Below, in pieces: positions 1 through 6,081 of a stretch of 6,366 nucleotides of DNA. The notes under the pieces were generated by a model. The model saw nothing but the letters and a program-made list of their open reading frames with translations. It was not told the origin of the DNA and made no database searches. Source of the DNA: Desulfovibrionaceae bacterium (GTDB lineage: Bacteria; Desulfobacterota; Desulfovibrionia; Desulfovibrionales; Desulfovibrionaceae); assembly GCA_009783115.1 (NCBI GenBank), contig WRHT01000089.1, positions 1-6,366 on the forward strand. The letters run 5' to 3'. The position numbers were made by a program, and so were the translations under genes. Every line of letters starts with the position of its first letter. Positions within the stretch are counted from its first letter, which is position 1.

Positions 1-1
1 C

Positions 2-478
2 AAGAGCTATTCCATGGCCGGATGGCGGGTGGGTTTCTGCGTGGGCAACCGCGATCTGGTGCATGCCCTGACCCGCATCAAGAGTTACCTGGATTACGGC
101 ATTTTCCAGCCCATCCAGATTGCCTCGGCCGTGGCCTTGAACGGGCCGCAGGACTGCGTGACGGAGATCCGCGGGATCTACCGTCAGCGCCGCGACTGGC
201 TCATTGACGGGCTTAACCGCATAGGCTGGGAGACGCCCGCGCCCAAGGCCACCATGTTTGTATGGGCGCGCATCCCCGAACCTTTTCGTAAAATGGGTTC
301 CGTGGAGTTTTCCAAGCTGCTTCTGCGCGAGGGGCACGTGGCGGTTTCGCCGGGTCTTGGTTTCGGGGCTGGAGGGGATGAATATGTGCGTTTCGCCCTG
401 ATTGAAAACCAGCACCGCACCAAGCAGGCCGTTCGCGGTATCAGGAAGGCCCTTTTCGGAGGCGGCAATGGCGATTGA
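2..478 (+). CDS. alaC: AlaC-family alanine/glutamate-pyruvate aminotransferase, C-terminal part
   Basis: This is a PLP-dependent fold-type I aminotransferase, probably moving an amino group between glutamate and pyruvate to make alanine in the cytoplasm. The 5' end lies outside the window and 158 residues are visible. The first complete codon (2-4) is Lys in the K-S-Y-S-M-A-G-W-R motif, where family members have the lysine that forms the Schiff base with PLP. Near the end, the Arg codon at 389-391 in YVRFALIEN matches the family's substrate-carboxylate-binding arginine. The blocks DYG-F-P-Q, PKA-MFVWA-IPE and VSPG-GFG closely resemble E. coli AlaC (YfdZ). An LL-diaminopimelate aminotransferase of the same subfamily is the main alternative. 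The gene overlaps the next one (hom) by 11 bases, which implies co-transcription and probable translational coupling. The family call is firm; the exact substrate is inferred. Confidence 0.88.
   Translation, partial: KSYSMAGWRVGFCVGNRDLVHALTRIKSYLDYGIFQPIQIASAVALNGPQDCVTEIRGIYRQRRDWLIDGLNRIGWETPAPKATMFVWARIPEPFRKMGSVEFSKLLLREGHVAVSPGLGFGAGGDEYVRFALIENQHRTKQAVRGIRKALFGGGNGD
458..461 (+). promoter_or_regulatory. Ribosome binding site of hom
   Basis: GGAG lies six bases upstream of the ATG at 468, inside the last codons of the aminotransferase gene. It supports the start at 468 over an in-frame ATG at 402, which would add 22 residues and deepen the overlap without a comparable site. Confidence 0.7.
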
Positions 479-1787
479 AACATATAGTCCTCTTCCGCCT
501 CTACGCCTGGGGTTGGCCGGTTTCGGCACGGTGGGCGGCGGCCTGTCCCGTCTGCTGGAAGAAAATCGGGAGGAACTGCTGGCCCGCTGTGGCAGGGAAA
601 TAAGCATTCGGGCAATTTTAGTGCGCGATCCCGCCAGGGCGCGGCCTTGCCCTTTCCCGGACGGGGCGCGGATTTACACTAAGCCGGAGGATTTTTCCGG
701 GGACGGGGAAGTGGATGTGCTGGTGGAACTCCTGGGCGGAGTAGAGCTTCCGGGTCGGCTGATCCGCGCCGCCCTGGAGGCCGGCCGGCCGGTGGTCACG
801 GCCAACAAAGCCCTGCTGGCCGAGGCCGGGGATGATCTCTTCCGGCTGGCCGCGCATAAAGGGCTGCACTTGGGTTATGAGGCCGGCGTTTGCGGCGGCA
901 TCCCGATCATCCAGGCCCTGCGGGAAGGGCTGGCGGCCAACCGGCACCTGACTGTTTCCGGCATTTTGAACGGAACCAGCAACTATGTCCTTTCGGCCAT
1001 GACCAACGACGGGCTTTCTTTTTCCCAGGCATTGAAACAGGCGCAGGAATTGGGCTTTGCCGAGGCGGATCCCGCCCTGGATATCCAGGGGCTGGATGCG
1101 GCGCACAAGCTGGCTTTGATCATCCGCCTGGCCTGGGGCGCGCATTACCCGTTCAAAGAATTGCCGGTAGAGGGCATCGTCGGGGTAACCCTGGAGGATA
1201 TCGGATTCGCGCGGGAATTCGGATACAGTATCAAGCTTTTGGGTTATGCCGCCTTGCGGGAGCTTGCCGCCGGAGAGAGCCGTCTGGAGGCCGGGGTTTT
1301 TCCCGCGCTGGTCCCGGAGGATTATCTGCTGGCTAAAGTGGATCATGCTTATAATGCCGTGCGCATTGAGGGCAACGCCGCGGGCGCGATTTTTTTGCAC
1401 GGTCCGGGGGCCGGCGCCCTGCCCACGGCCAGCGCCGTGGCCTCGGATTTACTGCGCATCGCCGGCGGAGGACGGCCCAACAATACCGGCTACGTCCACC
1501 AGGAGCCGTTCAGGATTGCCGTCCTGCCGCCCCAGGAGGCCGTTTCCAGCTACTATCTGCGGCTGACCGTGCCGGACAGGCCGGGTGTGCTGCGGGTGGT
1601 GGCCGGGGCTATGGCGGATCACCAGATCTCCGTGGCCCAGGTGATCCAGAAAGGACAGAAGGACATGGTGGTTCCCCTGGTGATCATGACCCATGACACC
1701 ACGGTCAGGGCGGTGCGGTGCGCCCTGGAACAGATCCGCTCCTGCGGCATCCTGGCCGCGGATCCGGTCTTTTATCGGGTCATGTGA
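468..1787 (+). CDS. hom: Homoserine dehydrogenase with C-terminal ACT domain
   Basis: This enzyme reduces aspartate-semialdehyde to homoserine with NAD(P)H, the branch step toward threonine and methionine, in the cytoplasm. The 439-residue product has the usual length of the monofunctional ACT-containing form. A Rossmann nucleotide-binding motif GFGTVGGG lies at residues 18-25, followed by TANK at 111-114 and NGTSNY at 168-173. E199, D210 and K214, in the E-A-D-P and GLDAAHK segments, match the catalytic Glu, Asp and Lys of the family. The glycine-rich [13 protein letters not shown] stretch near 312-324 is also typical. An ACT domain (about 362-435, beginning [14 protein letters not shown]) probably mediates feedback by an end-product amino acid such as threonine; the effector is inferred. 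The start at 468 is chosen because the Rossmann strand follows at the expected distance and a good ribosome site precedes it. The gene overlaps the aminotransferase gene by 11 bases, so it is likely translated from the same message. Confidence 0.97.
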   Translation: MAIETYSPLPPLRLGLAGFGTVGGGLSRLLEENREELLARCGREISIRAILVRDPARARPCPFPDGARIYTKPEDFSGDGEVDVLVELLGGVELPGRLIRAALEAGRPVVTANKALLAEAGDDLFRLAAHKGLHLGYEAGVCGGIPIIQALREGLAANRHLTVSGILNGTSNYVLSAMTNDGLSFSQALKQAQELGFAEADPALDIQGLDAAHKLALIIRLAWGAHYPFKELPVEGIVGVTLEDIGFAREFGYSIKLLGYAALRELAAGESRLEAGVFPALVPEDYLLAKVDHAYNAVRIEGNAAGAIFLHGPGAGALPTASAVASDLLRIAGGGRPNNTGYVHQEPFRIAVLPPQEAVSSYYLRLTVPDRPGVLRVVAGAMADHQISVAQVIQKGQKDMVVPLVIMTHDTTVRAVRCALEQIRSCGILAADPVFYRVM

Positions 1788-1798
1788 AAAAACACCCC

Positions 1799-2050
1799 CT
1801 ATGCGCCGTGGCGAATAGCTTCCAGTTTTTCGTGGAGGGTGAACTTGATAAACGCCTGGCGGGATACGCCAATCTTGTCCGCTTGCCGGTCAATGGCCTG
1901 CACCATCCACACGGGAACATCCACACTCACGCGCTTGGCCTCAAGGTTGACATGGCGGGCTGATTCCAGGTCGATGTACTGTATAATATCTTCTTTCCCT
2001 TCATCGAAGATGCGGTCAAATTCTTCCGCGCTGATGCTGTTTGTCAACAT
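1799..2050 (-). CDS. BrnA/CopG-like ribbon-helix-helix antitoxin, apparently without its toxin
   Basis: This gene predicts an 83-residue DNA-binding protein of the type II antitoxin kind. The N-terminal part, with EEFDRIFDEGKEDIIQYIDL at residues 9-28, resembles the acidic toxin-contacting segment of CopG/BrnA-like antitoxins. The C-terminal half reads as a ribbon-helix-helix: strand KRVSVDVP at 39-46, helix 47-60, turn GVSRQ at 61-65, helix to about 78. Such proteins usually pair with a BrnT-like RNase toxin encoded next to them and repress their own operon. Here hom converges 11 bases beyond the stop codon, and I see no toxin-like frame in the bases upstream. The start is uncertain: ATG at 2050 is chosen, but GTG at 2059 would add three residues, and neither has a clear Shine-Dalgarno. 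It could be a solitary regulator or the remnant of a toxin-antitoxin pair. Confidence 0.75.
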   Translation of the reverse strand: MLTNSISAEEFDRIFDEGKEDIIQYIDLESARHVNLEAKRVSVDVPVWMVQAIDRQADKIGVSRQAFIKFTLHEKLEAIRHGA

Positions 2051-2078
2051 AAAAAGCACAATTTCAAAGAGCTATCAC

Positions 2079-2141
2079 ATGAACCCCGAAATCATTGCCA
2101 CCATCGACGTGAGGCAGATGGCTCCCTCACCCGCGCGATAA
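2079..2141 (+). pseudogene. Possible truncated start of a DUF2249-like gene
   Basis: A 20-codon + strand frame begins MNPEIIATIDVRQMAP and stops at TAA 2139-2141. The segment IDVRQMAP resembles the N-terminal I/L-DVR-x-x-P motif of DUF2249 proteins, which normally run on for about 60 more residues. Here the match ends after the Pro, and I could not find the rest in the other frames downstream. No good ribosome site is present. The likeness is recalled from the family pattern and is short, so chance is a real alternative. Confidence 0.22.
2109..2130. repeat. Imperfect 9-bp inverted repeat
   Basis: GTGAGGCAG (2109-2117) pairs with CTCCCTCAC (2122-2130) around the loop ATGG, with one C-C mismatch. 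No T run follows on either strand, so it is not a standard terminator. It lies between the antitoxin-like gene and the tRNA, at the point where the DUF2249-like similarity ends. Its function is unknown. Confidence 0.4.
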
Positions 2142-2257
2142 CGCCTATGTATTGCGCCACGGTACAGTTATCGTCTGCCTGGGCGGAGATATAATTGACA
2201 CGGGCAGGGCGATCAATTAAAAAAACTTTGTTCTTGGCAATTTTGGGGAAGAGCGCT

Positions 2258-2281
2258 TGTACCCCGATGCTGTACCCCGAT
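2258..2281. repeat. Tandem 11-base direct repeat (period 13)
   Basis: TGTACCCCGAT occurs at 2258-2268 and again, exactly, at 2271-2281, separated by GC. The pair sits about 50 bases upstream of the tRNA gene. It could be a small duplication or a pair of protein-binding half-sites; nothing else in the sequence decides this. Confidence 0.55.
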
Positions 2282-2306
2282 AAAAGAATCAAGGACAAAG
2301 TGGCAT

Positions 2307-2312
2307 TATAAC
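2307..2312 (+). promoter_or_regulatory. Possible -10 box of the tRNA-Ala promoter
   Basis: TATAAC lies 20 bases before the mature tRNA 5' end, a reasonable distance for a short leader. No convincing TTGACA-like -35 is found at the matching spacing. A TTGACA at 2195-2200, with AT-rich DNA about 17 bases downstream, is an alternative promoter that would give a longer leader. Confidence 0.3.
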
Positions 2313-2332
2313 TGATTGTAATAATTCAATTT

Positions 2333-2408
2333 GGGGATGTAGCTCAATTGGGAGAGCGCAGCGTTCGCATCGCTGAGGCTGTCGGTTCAATCCCGATCAT
2401 CTCCACCA
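2333..2408 (+). tRNA. tRNA-Ala (anticodon CGC)
   Basis: This is a complete 76-base cloverleaf. The acceptor stem GGGGATG (2333-2339) pairs with CATCTCC (2398-2404). The D stem is GCTC/GAGC. The anticodon stem CAGCG/CGCTG encloses TTCGCAT with anticodon CGC at 2366-2368. The T stem GTCGG/CCGAT encloses TTCAATC. The discriminator is A2405 and the CCA end (2406-2408) is encoded. The third acceptor pair is G2335-T2402, the G3-U70 wobble that is the main alanine identity element, so anticodon and identity agree. It reads GCG codons, which suits a GC-rich genome. Confidence 0.97.
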
Positions 2409-2424
2409 AGTTTTAATTCCACTG

Positions 2425-2466
2425 AGTCCTGCAAAGTCTGAAAAACCTTGTGGGACTTGGTTTTTC
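2425..2466 (+). terminator. Rho-independent terminator-like hairpin after tRNA-Ala
   Basis: AGTCCTGCAA (2425-2434) can pair over 10 positions, including two G-U pairs, with TTGTGGGACT (2448-2457). The sequence TGGTTTTTC follows, with five T at 2461-2465. It begins 17 bases after the tRNA CCA end, so it probably ends the tRNA transcript and insulates the kinase gene downstream. A competing hairpin, GAAAAACC (2440-2447) with GGTTTTTC (2459-2466), uses the loop and the T run. Confidence 0.5.
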
Positions 2467-2565
2467 TGGGCGGTTATAGTCTCAGTAAGCTGAGTGGGCG
2501 GAATTTGACCTTGTTGGCGCGGAATGGCGCTTCGCAAATTGTAGGCGGATTTCACAGCGAGTACC

Positions 2566-2572
2566 TGAGGAG
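2566..2572 (+). promoter_or_regulatory. Ribosome binding site of the hybrid histidine kinase
   Basis: TGAGGAG ends seven bases before the ATG at 2580. This fixes the start at 2580 even though the frame stays open upstream to 2448. Residues upstream of 2580 overlap the terminator-like hairpin and do not look like protein. Confidence 0.75.
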
Positions 2573-2579
2573 AAAGAAT

Positions 2580-5357
2580 ATGTCGATACGTGCCCGCGTA
2601 ATCAGCTTGATCGTGGTCTGTGTTGTTCTGCTTGCAAGCGTGATTGCTTTCAGAGTGCAGGTGCTGGTGAGCGAGGCCGCGCTTGCGACATTTCAATCCA
2701 ATGCTAAAGAACAGGCCCTGCGGATAAATGACACCATAATTACCTATCTGAGTAGTGGAGAACGCATTGTCGCAACCCTGGCCGAAAGGCCGGAACTGCG
2801 CGCCGCGAAGGGCAAGCTGCCGTCATTCATGCATACCAAGGATCCCACTCCCCTCAACCGGGATGCCTTTTCTCCCGAAGTGCGGGCGGCGTATGATCTG
2901 CTCTATATCACCAAGGATCTTATCCCCAATGTGGAACTTGTGCTCTATGGCCAGGAAGACGGCGGATATATCAGGTCCGCTGCCAACGTGGCGGCCGGAT
3001 ATGACCCCAGAAGCCGGGGCTGGTACAAGTTGAGCGTGGACGGAACCAAGGCTTTCAGCATCACCGACCCCTATCTTTCGACCACGAATAATATCGTGGT
3101 TACCGTATCGGCCCCGATGAAGGATCAGGGGGAGGTATTCGGGGTGACAGGGCTGGATTTTATCGCGCAACCCCTGGTGGAAACCCTGAAAAATACCGTC
3201 ATCGGCAGGCAGGGCTTCTTTATTCTGCTGGATAAGGGCGGCATGGTTGTTGTTGACCCTCAATCATCTTTCGATACGATCGCGGCACAATACAGGACGC
3301 TGAAAAGACCCCTGGACGAGCCGGCGTTTGCGGCGATTCAGGCTTGCCCCGGCGGCCTTCTGGAGTTGAAGCGCAATGGCGTGGATTATGTGGCCTATGT
3401 GGTCAATTTCAAATATGTGGATTGGAAAGGAGCCGTGCTTCTGCCGCTGGACGAAGTGCAGGAAGGGGCGCGGAGCACGATTACAAACATCATGCTTATC
3501 AGCGCCATGGGCGCTTTTGTCATGATTTTCCTGGCAGCCGCGCAGACGACCTTTATTACCAGCCCCATCTACCGGCTTATGAACAGGCTGCATCGCGTGG
3601 CTGACAAGGATTTTACCGCCTTTGACGAGGTCCCGGCGGAAAAATTGCCTGAAATCCGGAATTTGAACGCAAGCGCGGTAGCCATGATTGGGCAAATTCG
3701 CGAACTTATCCAATCTAGTGACCAAAAAGCCAAGGAGGCGCAGGAGCAGCGCGATAAAGCCGCGGGAGCGCTCATTTTGGCTGAAAAGTCGCAGAAAATA
3801 GCTGAACACGCCAATACGGCCAAGAGTGAGTTTCTTTTCAACATGAGCCATGAAATACGCACACCCATGAATGCCATCATCGGTATGACCGCCATCGGCA
3901 AGGCGGCCGGCGATCCGGGGAAAAAAGACTACGCTTTCGGCAAAATCGAGGGCGCTTCCACCCATCTTTTGGGTGTGATCAACGATATTTTGGACATGTC
4001 CAAGATCGAGGCCGGCAAGTTCGAACTGTCCCTGGCGGAATTCAGCTTTGAAAAGATGCTCCAGAAAGTCGTCAATGTCGTCAGTTTTCGCATAGAAGAG
4101 AAGCATCAGCGTTTTGGCGTGCATATAGACGGAAAGATCCCGGATATGCTGGTGGGCGACGACCAGCATCTGGCCCAGGTTATCACCAACCTGCTTTCCA
4201 ACGCCGTCAAGTTTACCCCGGAAGACGGCGTCATTCACCTCAGCGCGCAGCATGCGGGGGAGGAGGGCGACCGTGTCGGATTGCGCATTGAAGTGAGCGA
4301 CTCCGGCATAGGCATCAGCGAGGAACAGCAAGCCCGCCTGTTTCAACCCTTCCAGCAGGCCGAAAGCAGCACGACGCGCAAGTTCGGCGGCACCGGGCTT
4401 GGTCTGGCCATTTCCAAGCACATCGTAGAGATGATGGACGGGAAAATGTGGGTGGAGTCCGAACTGAACCATGGAGCAACCTTTGCCTTCAGCCTTTGGC
4501 TCAGGCGCGGAGATGCCTCTCGCGCAAGCGTTGTCTATGACCATTGGGCCGACATTCGGGTGCTGGCCGTGGATGACGAACCGGACCTCTTGGAATATTT
4601 TAAAGAGATTGCCGCCAGGGTTGGATATGCCTGCGATACGGCGACCAGCGGCAAGGAGGCCTTGGATAAGATAGCGCATGGCGGCCCGTACGACGTCTGT
4701 TTCGTCGATTGGCGAATGCCGGGTATGGACGGGGCGGAGCTGGCCAGGCGGATCAAGGCGGACAGCAAGGAGCCTCCCACCGTTATCATGACCTCAGCCG
4801 CGGAATGGAGTTCTCTGGAAGACGAGGCCAAAAGCGCCGGGGTGGACGGCTTTTTGCCCAAGCCGCTCTTTCCTTCTGTTGTCGCCGACTGTATCAGCGG
4901 GCATTTAGGGCTAAAACAGAAGGTGGAAGAAGACGTCCAGGCCAAACAGGAGTCTTTCGCCGGCTGCTGCATACTCTTGGCCGAAGACGTGGAGATCAAC
5001 AGGGAAATTGTCCTGACGCTTCTTGAACCTACCGGGCTGGCTATTGACTGCGCTGAAAACGGCGAGATAGCGGTGAGCATGTTCCGTGCGGATCCGGAGC
5101 GATACGACATGATTCTCATGGATTTGCAGATGCCGCAAATGGACGGCTATGAAGCCACCCAGCGCATCCGCGCATTGGATGTTCCGCCGGCCGGGGTTGT
5201 CCCCATTGTTGCCATGACCGCTAACGTTTTTCGCGAGGATGTGGAAAAGTGCCTGGCTGTGGGCATGAACGGCCATATAGGCAAACCCATCGATCTCGAC
5301 GAAGTTATGGAAAAACTGCGTCAATATTTGTCTGATCCTGAACAAGTAGGCGCCTGA
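2580..5357 (+). CDS. Membrane hybrid sensor histidine kinase: dCACHE, HisKA, HATPase, two receiver domains
   Basis: This gene encodes a 925-residue inner-membrane sensor that should autophosphorylate and pass phosphate to its own receivers. A membrane helix (about 8-28) precedes a periplasmic dCACHE domain (about 30-295) with YDPRSRGWY at 141-149 and TDPY at 162-165. A second helix (about 303-323) leads to a HAMP-like linker and a coiled coil (about 375-415). HisKA carries SHEIRTP with phosphoacceptor H424. The ATPase domain has N537/N541, DSGIG at 573-577 and GGTGLGL at 603-609. Receiver 1 (about 659-777) has D665/D666, phospho-acceptor D710, T738 and K761. Receiver 2 (about 796-918) has E802/D803, D848, T880 and K902. 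All key residues are intact, so it should be active. No HPt domain is present and no response regulator gene is adjacent, so a separate HPt and output protein are expected. The gene appears monocistronic. The dCACHE residues suggest a small-molecule ligand, perhaps an amino acid. Confidence 0.95.
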   Translation: MSIRARVISLIVVCVVLLASVIAFRVQVLVSEAALATFQSNAKEQALRINDTIITYLSSGERIVATLAERPELRAAKGKLPSFMHTKDPTPLNRDAFSPEVRAAYDLLYITKDLIPNVELVLYGQEDGGYIRSAANVAAGYDPRSRGWYKLSVDGTKAFSITDPYLSTTNNIVVTVSAPMKDQGEVFGVTGLDFIAQPLVETLKNTVIGRQGFFILLDKGGMVVVDPQSSFDTIAAQYRTLKRPLDEPAFAAIQACPGGLLELKRNGVDYVAYVVNFKYVDWKGAVLLPLDEVQEGARSTITNIMLISAMGAFVMIFLAAAQTTFITSPIYRLMNRLHRVADKDFTAFDEVPAEKLPEIRNLNASAVAMIGQIRELIQSSDQKAKEAQEQRDKAAGALILAEKSQKIAEHANTAKSEFLFNMSHEIRTPMNAIIGMTAIGKAAGDPGKKDYAFGKIEGASTHLLGVINDILDMSKIEAGKFELSLAEFSFEKMLQKVVNVVSFRIEEKHQRFGVHIDGKIPDMLVGDDQHLAQVITNLLSNAVKFTPEDGVIHLSAQHAGEEGDRVGLRIEVSDSGIGISEEQQARLFQPFQQAESSTTRKFGGTGLGLAISKHIVEMMDGKMWVESELNHGATFAFSLWLRRGDASRASVVYDHWADIRVLAVDDEPDLLEYFKEIAARVGYACDTATSGKEALDKIAHGGPYDVCFVDWRMPGMDGAELARRIKADSKEPPTVIMTSAAEWSSLEDEAKSAGVDGFLPKPLFPSVVADCISGHLGLKQKVEEDVQAKQESFAGCCILLAEDVEINREIVLTLLEPTGLAIDCAENGEIAVSMFRADPERYDMILMDLQMPQMDGYEATQRIRALDVPPAGVVPIVAMTANVFREDVEKCLAVGMNGHIGKPIDLDEVMEKLRQYLSDPEQVGA

Positions 5358-5422
5358 AACGGAAAGATTGCCGCAGTCGCCGCAATCCGTGCAATATAAA
5401 AGCCTTGCTGGATTGGTTTTTT

Positions 5423-5443
5423 CCCAGGATGGTCAATCCTGGG
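5423..5443. repeat. Perfect 8-bp hairpin downstream of the kinase gene
   Basis: CCCAGGAT (5423-5430) and ATCCTGGG (5436-5443) are exact inverted copies around the loop GGTCA. Six T precede it on the + strand rather than follow it, and on the minus strand the tail would be A-rich. It therefore does not fit a rho-independent terminator in either direction. It may shape or protect the 3' end of the kinase message, or be a protein-binding palindrome. Confidence 0.6.
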
Positions 5444-5551
5444 CGGTCCCACAAAGGTTATGGACACTTGCAAGCGTTACTGGCATTATTATGGCATGTT
5501 GATGTGGTTGTTGTCGATACTGGTGGAACAAGTATGAACTATCCCAGATGG

Positions 5552-5560
5552 TGTTAAAAT
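5552..5560 (+). promoter_or_regulatory. Possible extended -10 promoter of the YbjN-like gene
   Basis: TGTTAAAAT contains a TGn extension followed by TAAAAT, placing a start of transcription near 5567 and a leader of about 30 bases. An alternative is TTGTCG (5511-5516) with TATGAA (5533-5538) at 16-base spacing. Either would give the YbjN-like gene its own promoter. Confidence 0.33.
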
Positions 5561-5583
5561 CTTTGGTTTACGAAATTACTATT

Positions 5584-5589
5584 AGGAGG
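5584..5589 (+). promoter_or_regulatory. Strong ribosome binding site of the YbjN-like gene
   Basis: AGGAGG matches the core anti-Shine-Dalgarno complement fully and ends seven bases before the ATG at 5597. It fixes the start and suggests efficient translation. Confidence 0.75.
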
Positions 5590-5596
5590 AGTCGCA

Positions 5597-6061
5597 ATGG
5601 CCACAGCATCTCAAATTTTAGGTTGGATACAACGTATTCTTGAGCAGCAAGATCTTCGCTATGAACTAGTTGAAGATAAGCAACTTATTAAATCACAATT
5701 TCCTTTAGACTGTAAACTTAAAAATTTTACGGCATTTTTTAATTGTCGAGATGATAGTTATACTGTAAATTCATACATCGCATTAGGAGCTGATGAGGGT
5801 TGTCGCCTAAAGGTAGCGGAATACATTACGCGAGCTAATTATGGGCTTAAGTTTGGCAATTTTGAAATGGATTTTAACGATGGTGAAATCAGATATCGTA
5901 TGACTGTTAGCTGTGAAGATAGAACTGATCTTTCAGAAAGTTTGGTCATGGGAAGTATAATTATTCCAATGAGGATGTATGAAAGGTATGGAGACGGACT
6001 TATAGCGGTTATGTATGGAATAAAATCTCCAGAAGATGCGATAAATGAAGCTGAAAAATAG
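5597..6061 (+). CDS. YbjN-like small protein (T3SS chaperone/YbjN-type fold), AT-rich
   Basis: This gene encodes a 154-residue soluble protein with no signal peptide or membrane helix. The pattern of a helix, then mixed strands, then YITRANYGLKFGNFEMD (about 76-92) and DGEIRYR (about 95-101) resembles YbjN-family proteins. These share a fold with type III secretion chaperones and are thought to bind peptides or act in stress responses. The C-terminal part (about 121-150) looks helical and ends in a charged tail. No catalytic motif is visible, so no reaction can be assigned. Base composition is strikingly different from the neighbours: three hand-counted 60-base lines inside it (5641, 5701, 5821) are 27-33% GC, whereas hom and thyX are clearly GC-rich. 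That suggests recent transfer. It has its own strong ribosome site and probably its own promoter, and it converges on thyX with 20 bases between the stop codons. The family assignment rests on remembered pattern only. Confidence 0.8.
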   Translation: MATASQILGWIQRILEQQDLRYELVEDKQLIKSQFPLDCKLKNFTAFFNCRDDSYTVNSYIALGADEGCRLKVAEYITRANYGLKFGNFEMDFNDGEIRYRMTVSCEDRTDLSESLVMGSIIIPMRMYERYGDGLIAVMYGIKSPEDAINEAEK

Positions 6062-6081
6062 TAATCTTTACAACTGAACAC

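Noticed and set aside
402..467. Longer start for hom at ATG 402
   Set aside because: The extra 22 residues overlap coding sequence of the aminotransferase and do not resemble the family. The ATG at 468 has a proper ribosome site and places the Rossmann strand correctly.
618..1400. 260-codon minus-strand open frame opposite hom
   Set aside because: It is a shadow of the GC-rich hom gene. The + strand protein has every family motif, and the antisense product is recognisable as nothing.
2092..2298. 68-codon minus-strand frame upstream of the antitoxin, considered as a toxin
   Set aside because: It has no BrnT, RelE or other toxin-like motif, no ribosome site, a low-complexity composition, and it crosses the tandem repeat. 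It is more likely chance.
2448..2579. 44-residue upstream extension of the kinase frame
   Set aside because: It starts inside the terminator-like hairpin and lacks a ribosome site. The start at 2580 has TGAGGAG and leads directly into a typical N-terminal membrane helix.
3264..4679. 471-codon minus-strand open frame opposite the kinase
   Set aside because: It is a codon-bias shadow; the + strand carries intact kinase motifs over the whole length.
5421..5443. Hairpin with T run as the kinase terminator
   Set aside because: The T run lies before the stem on the + strand, not after it, and the opposite strand would give A residues after the stem.
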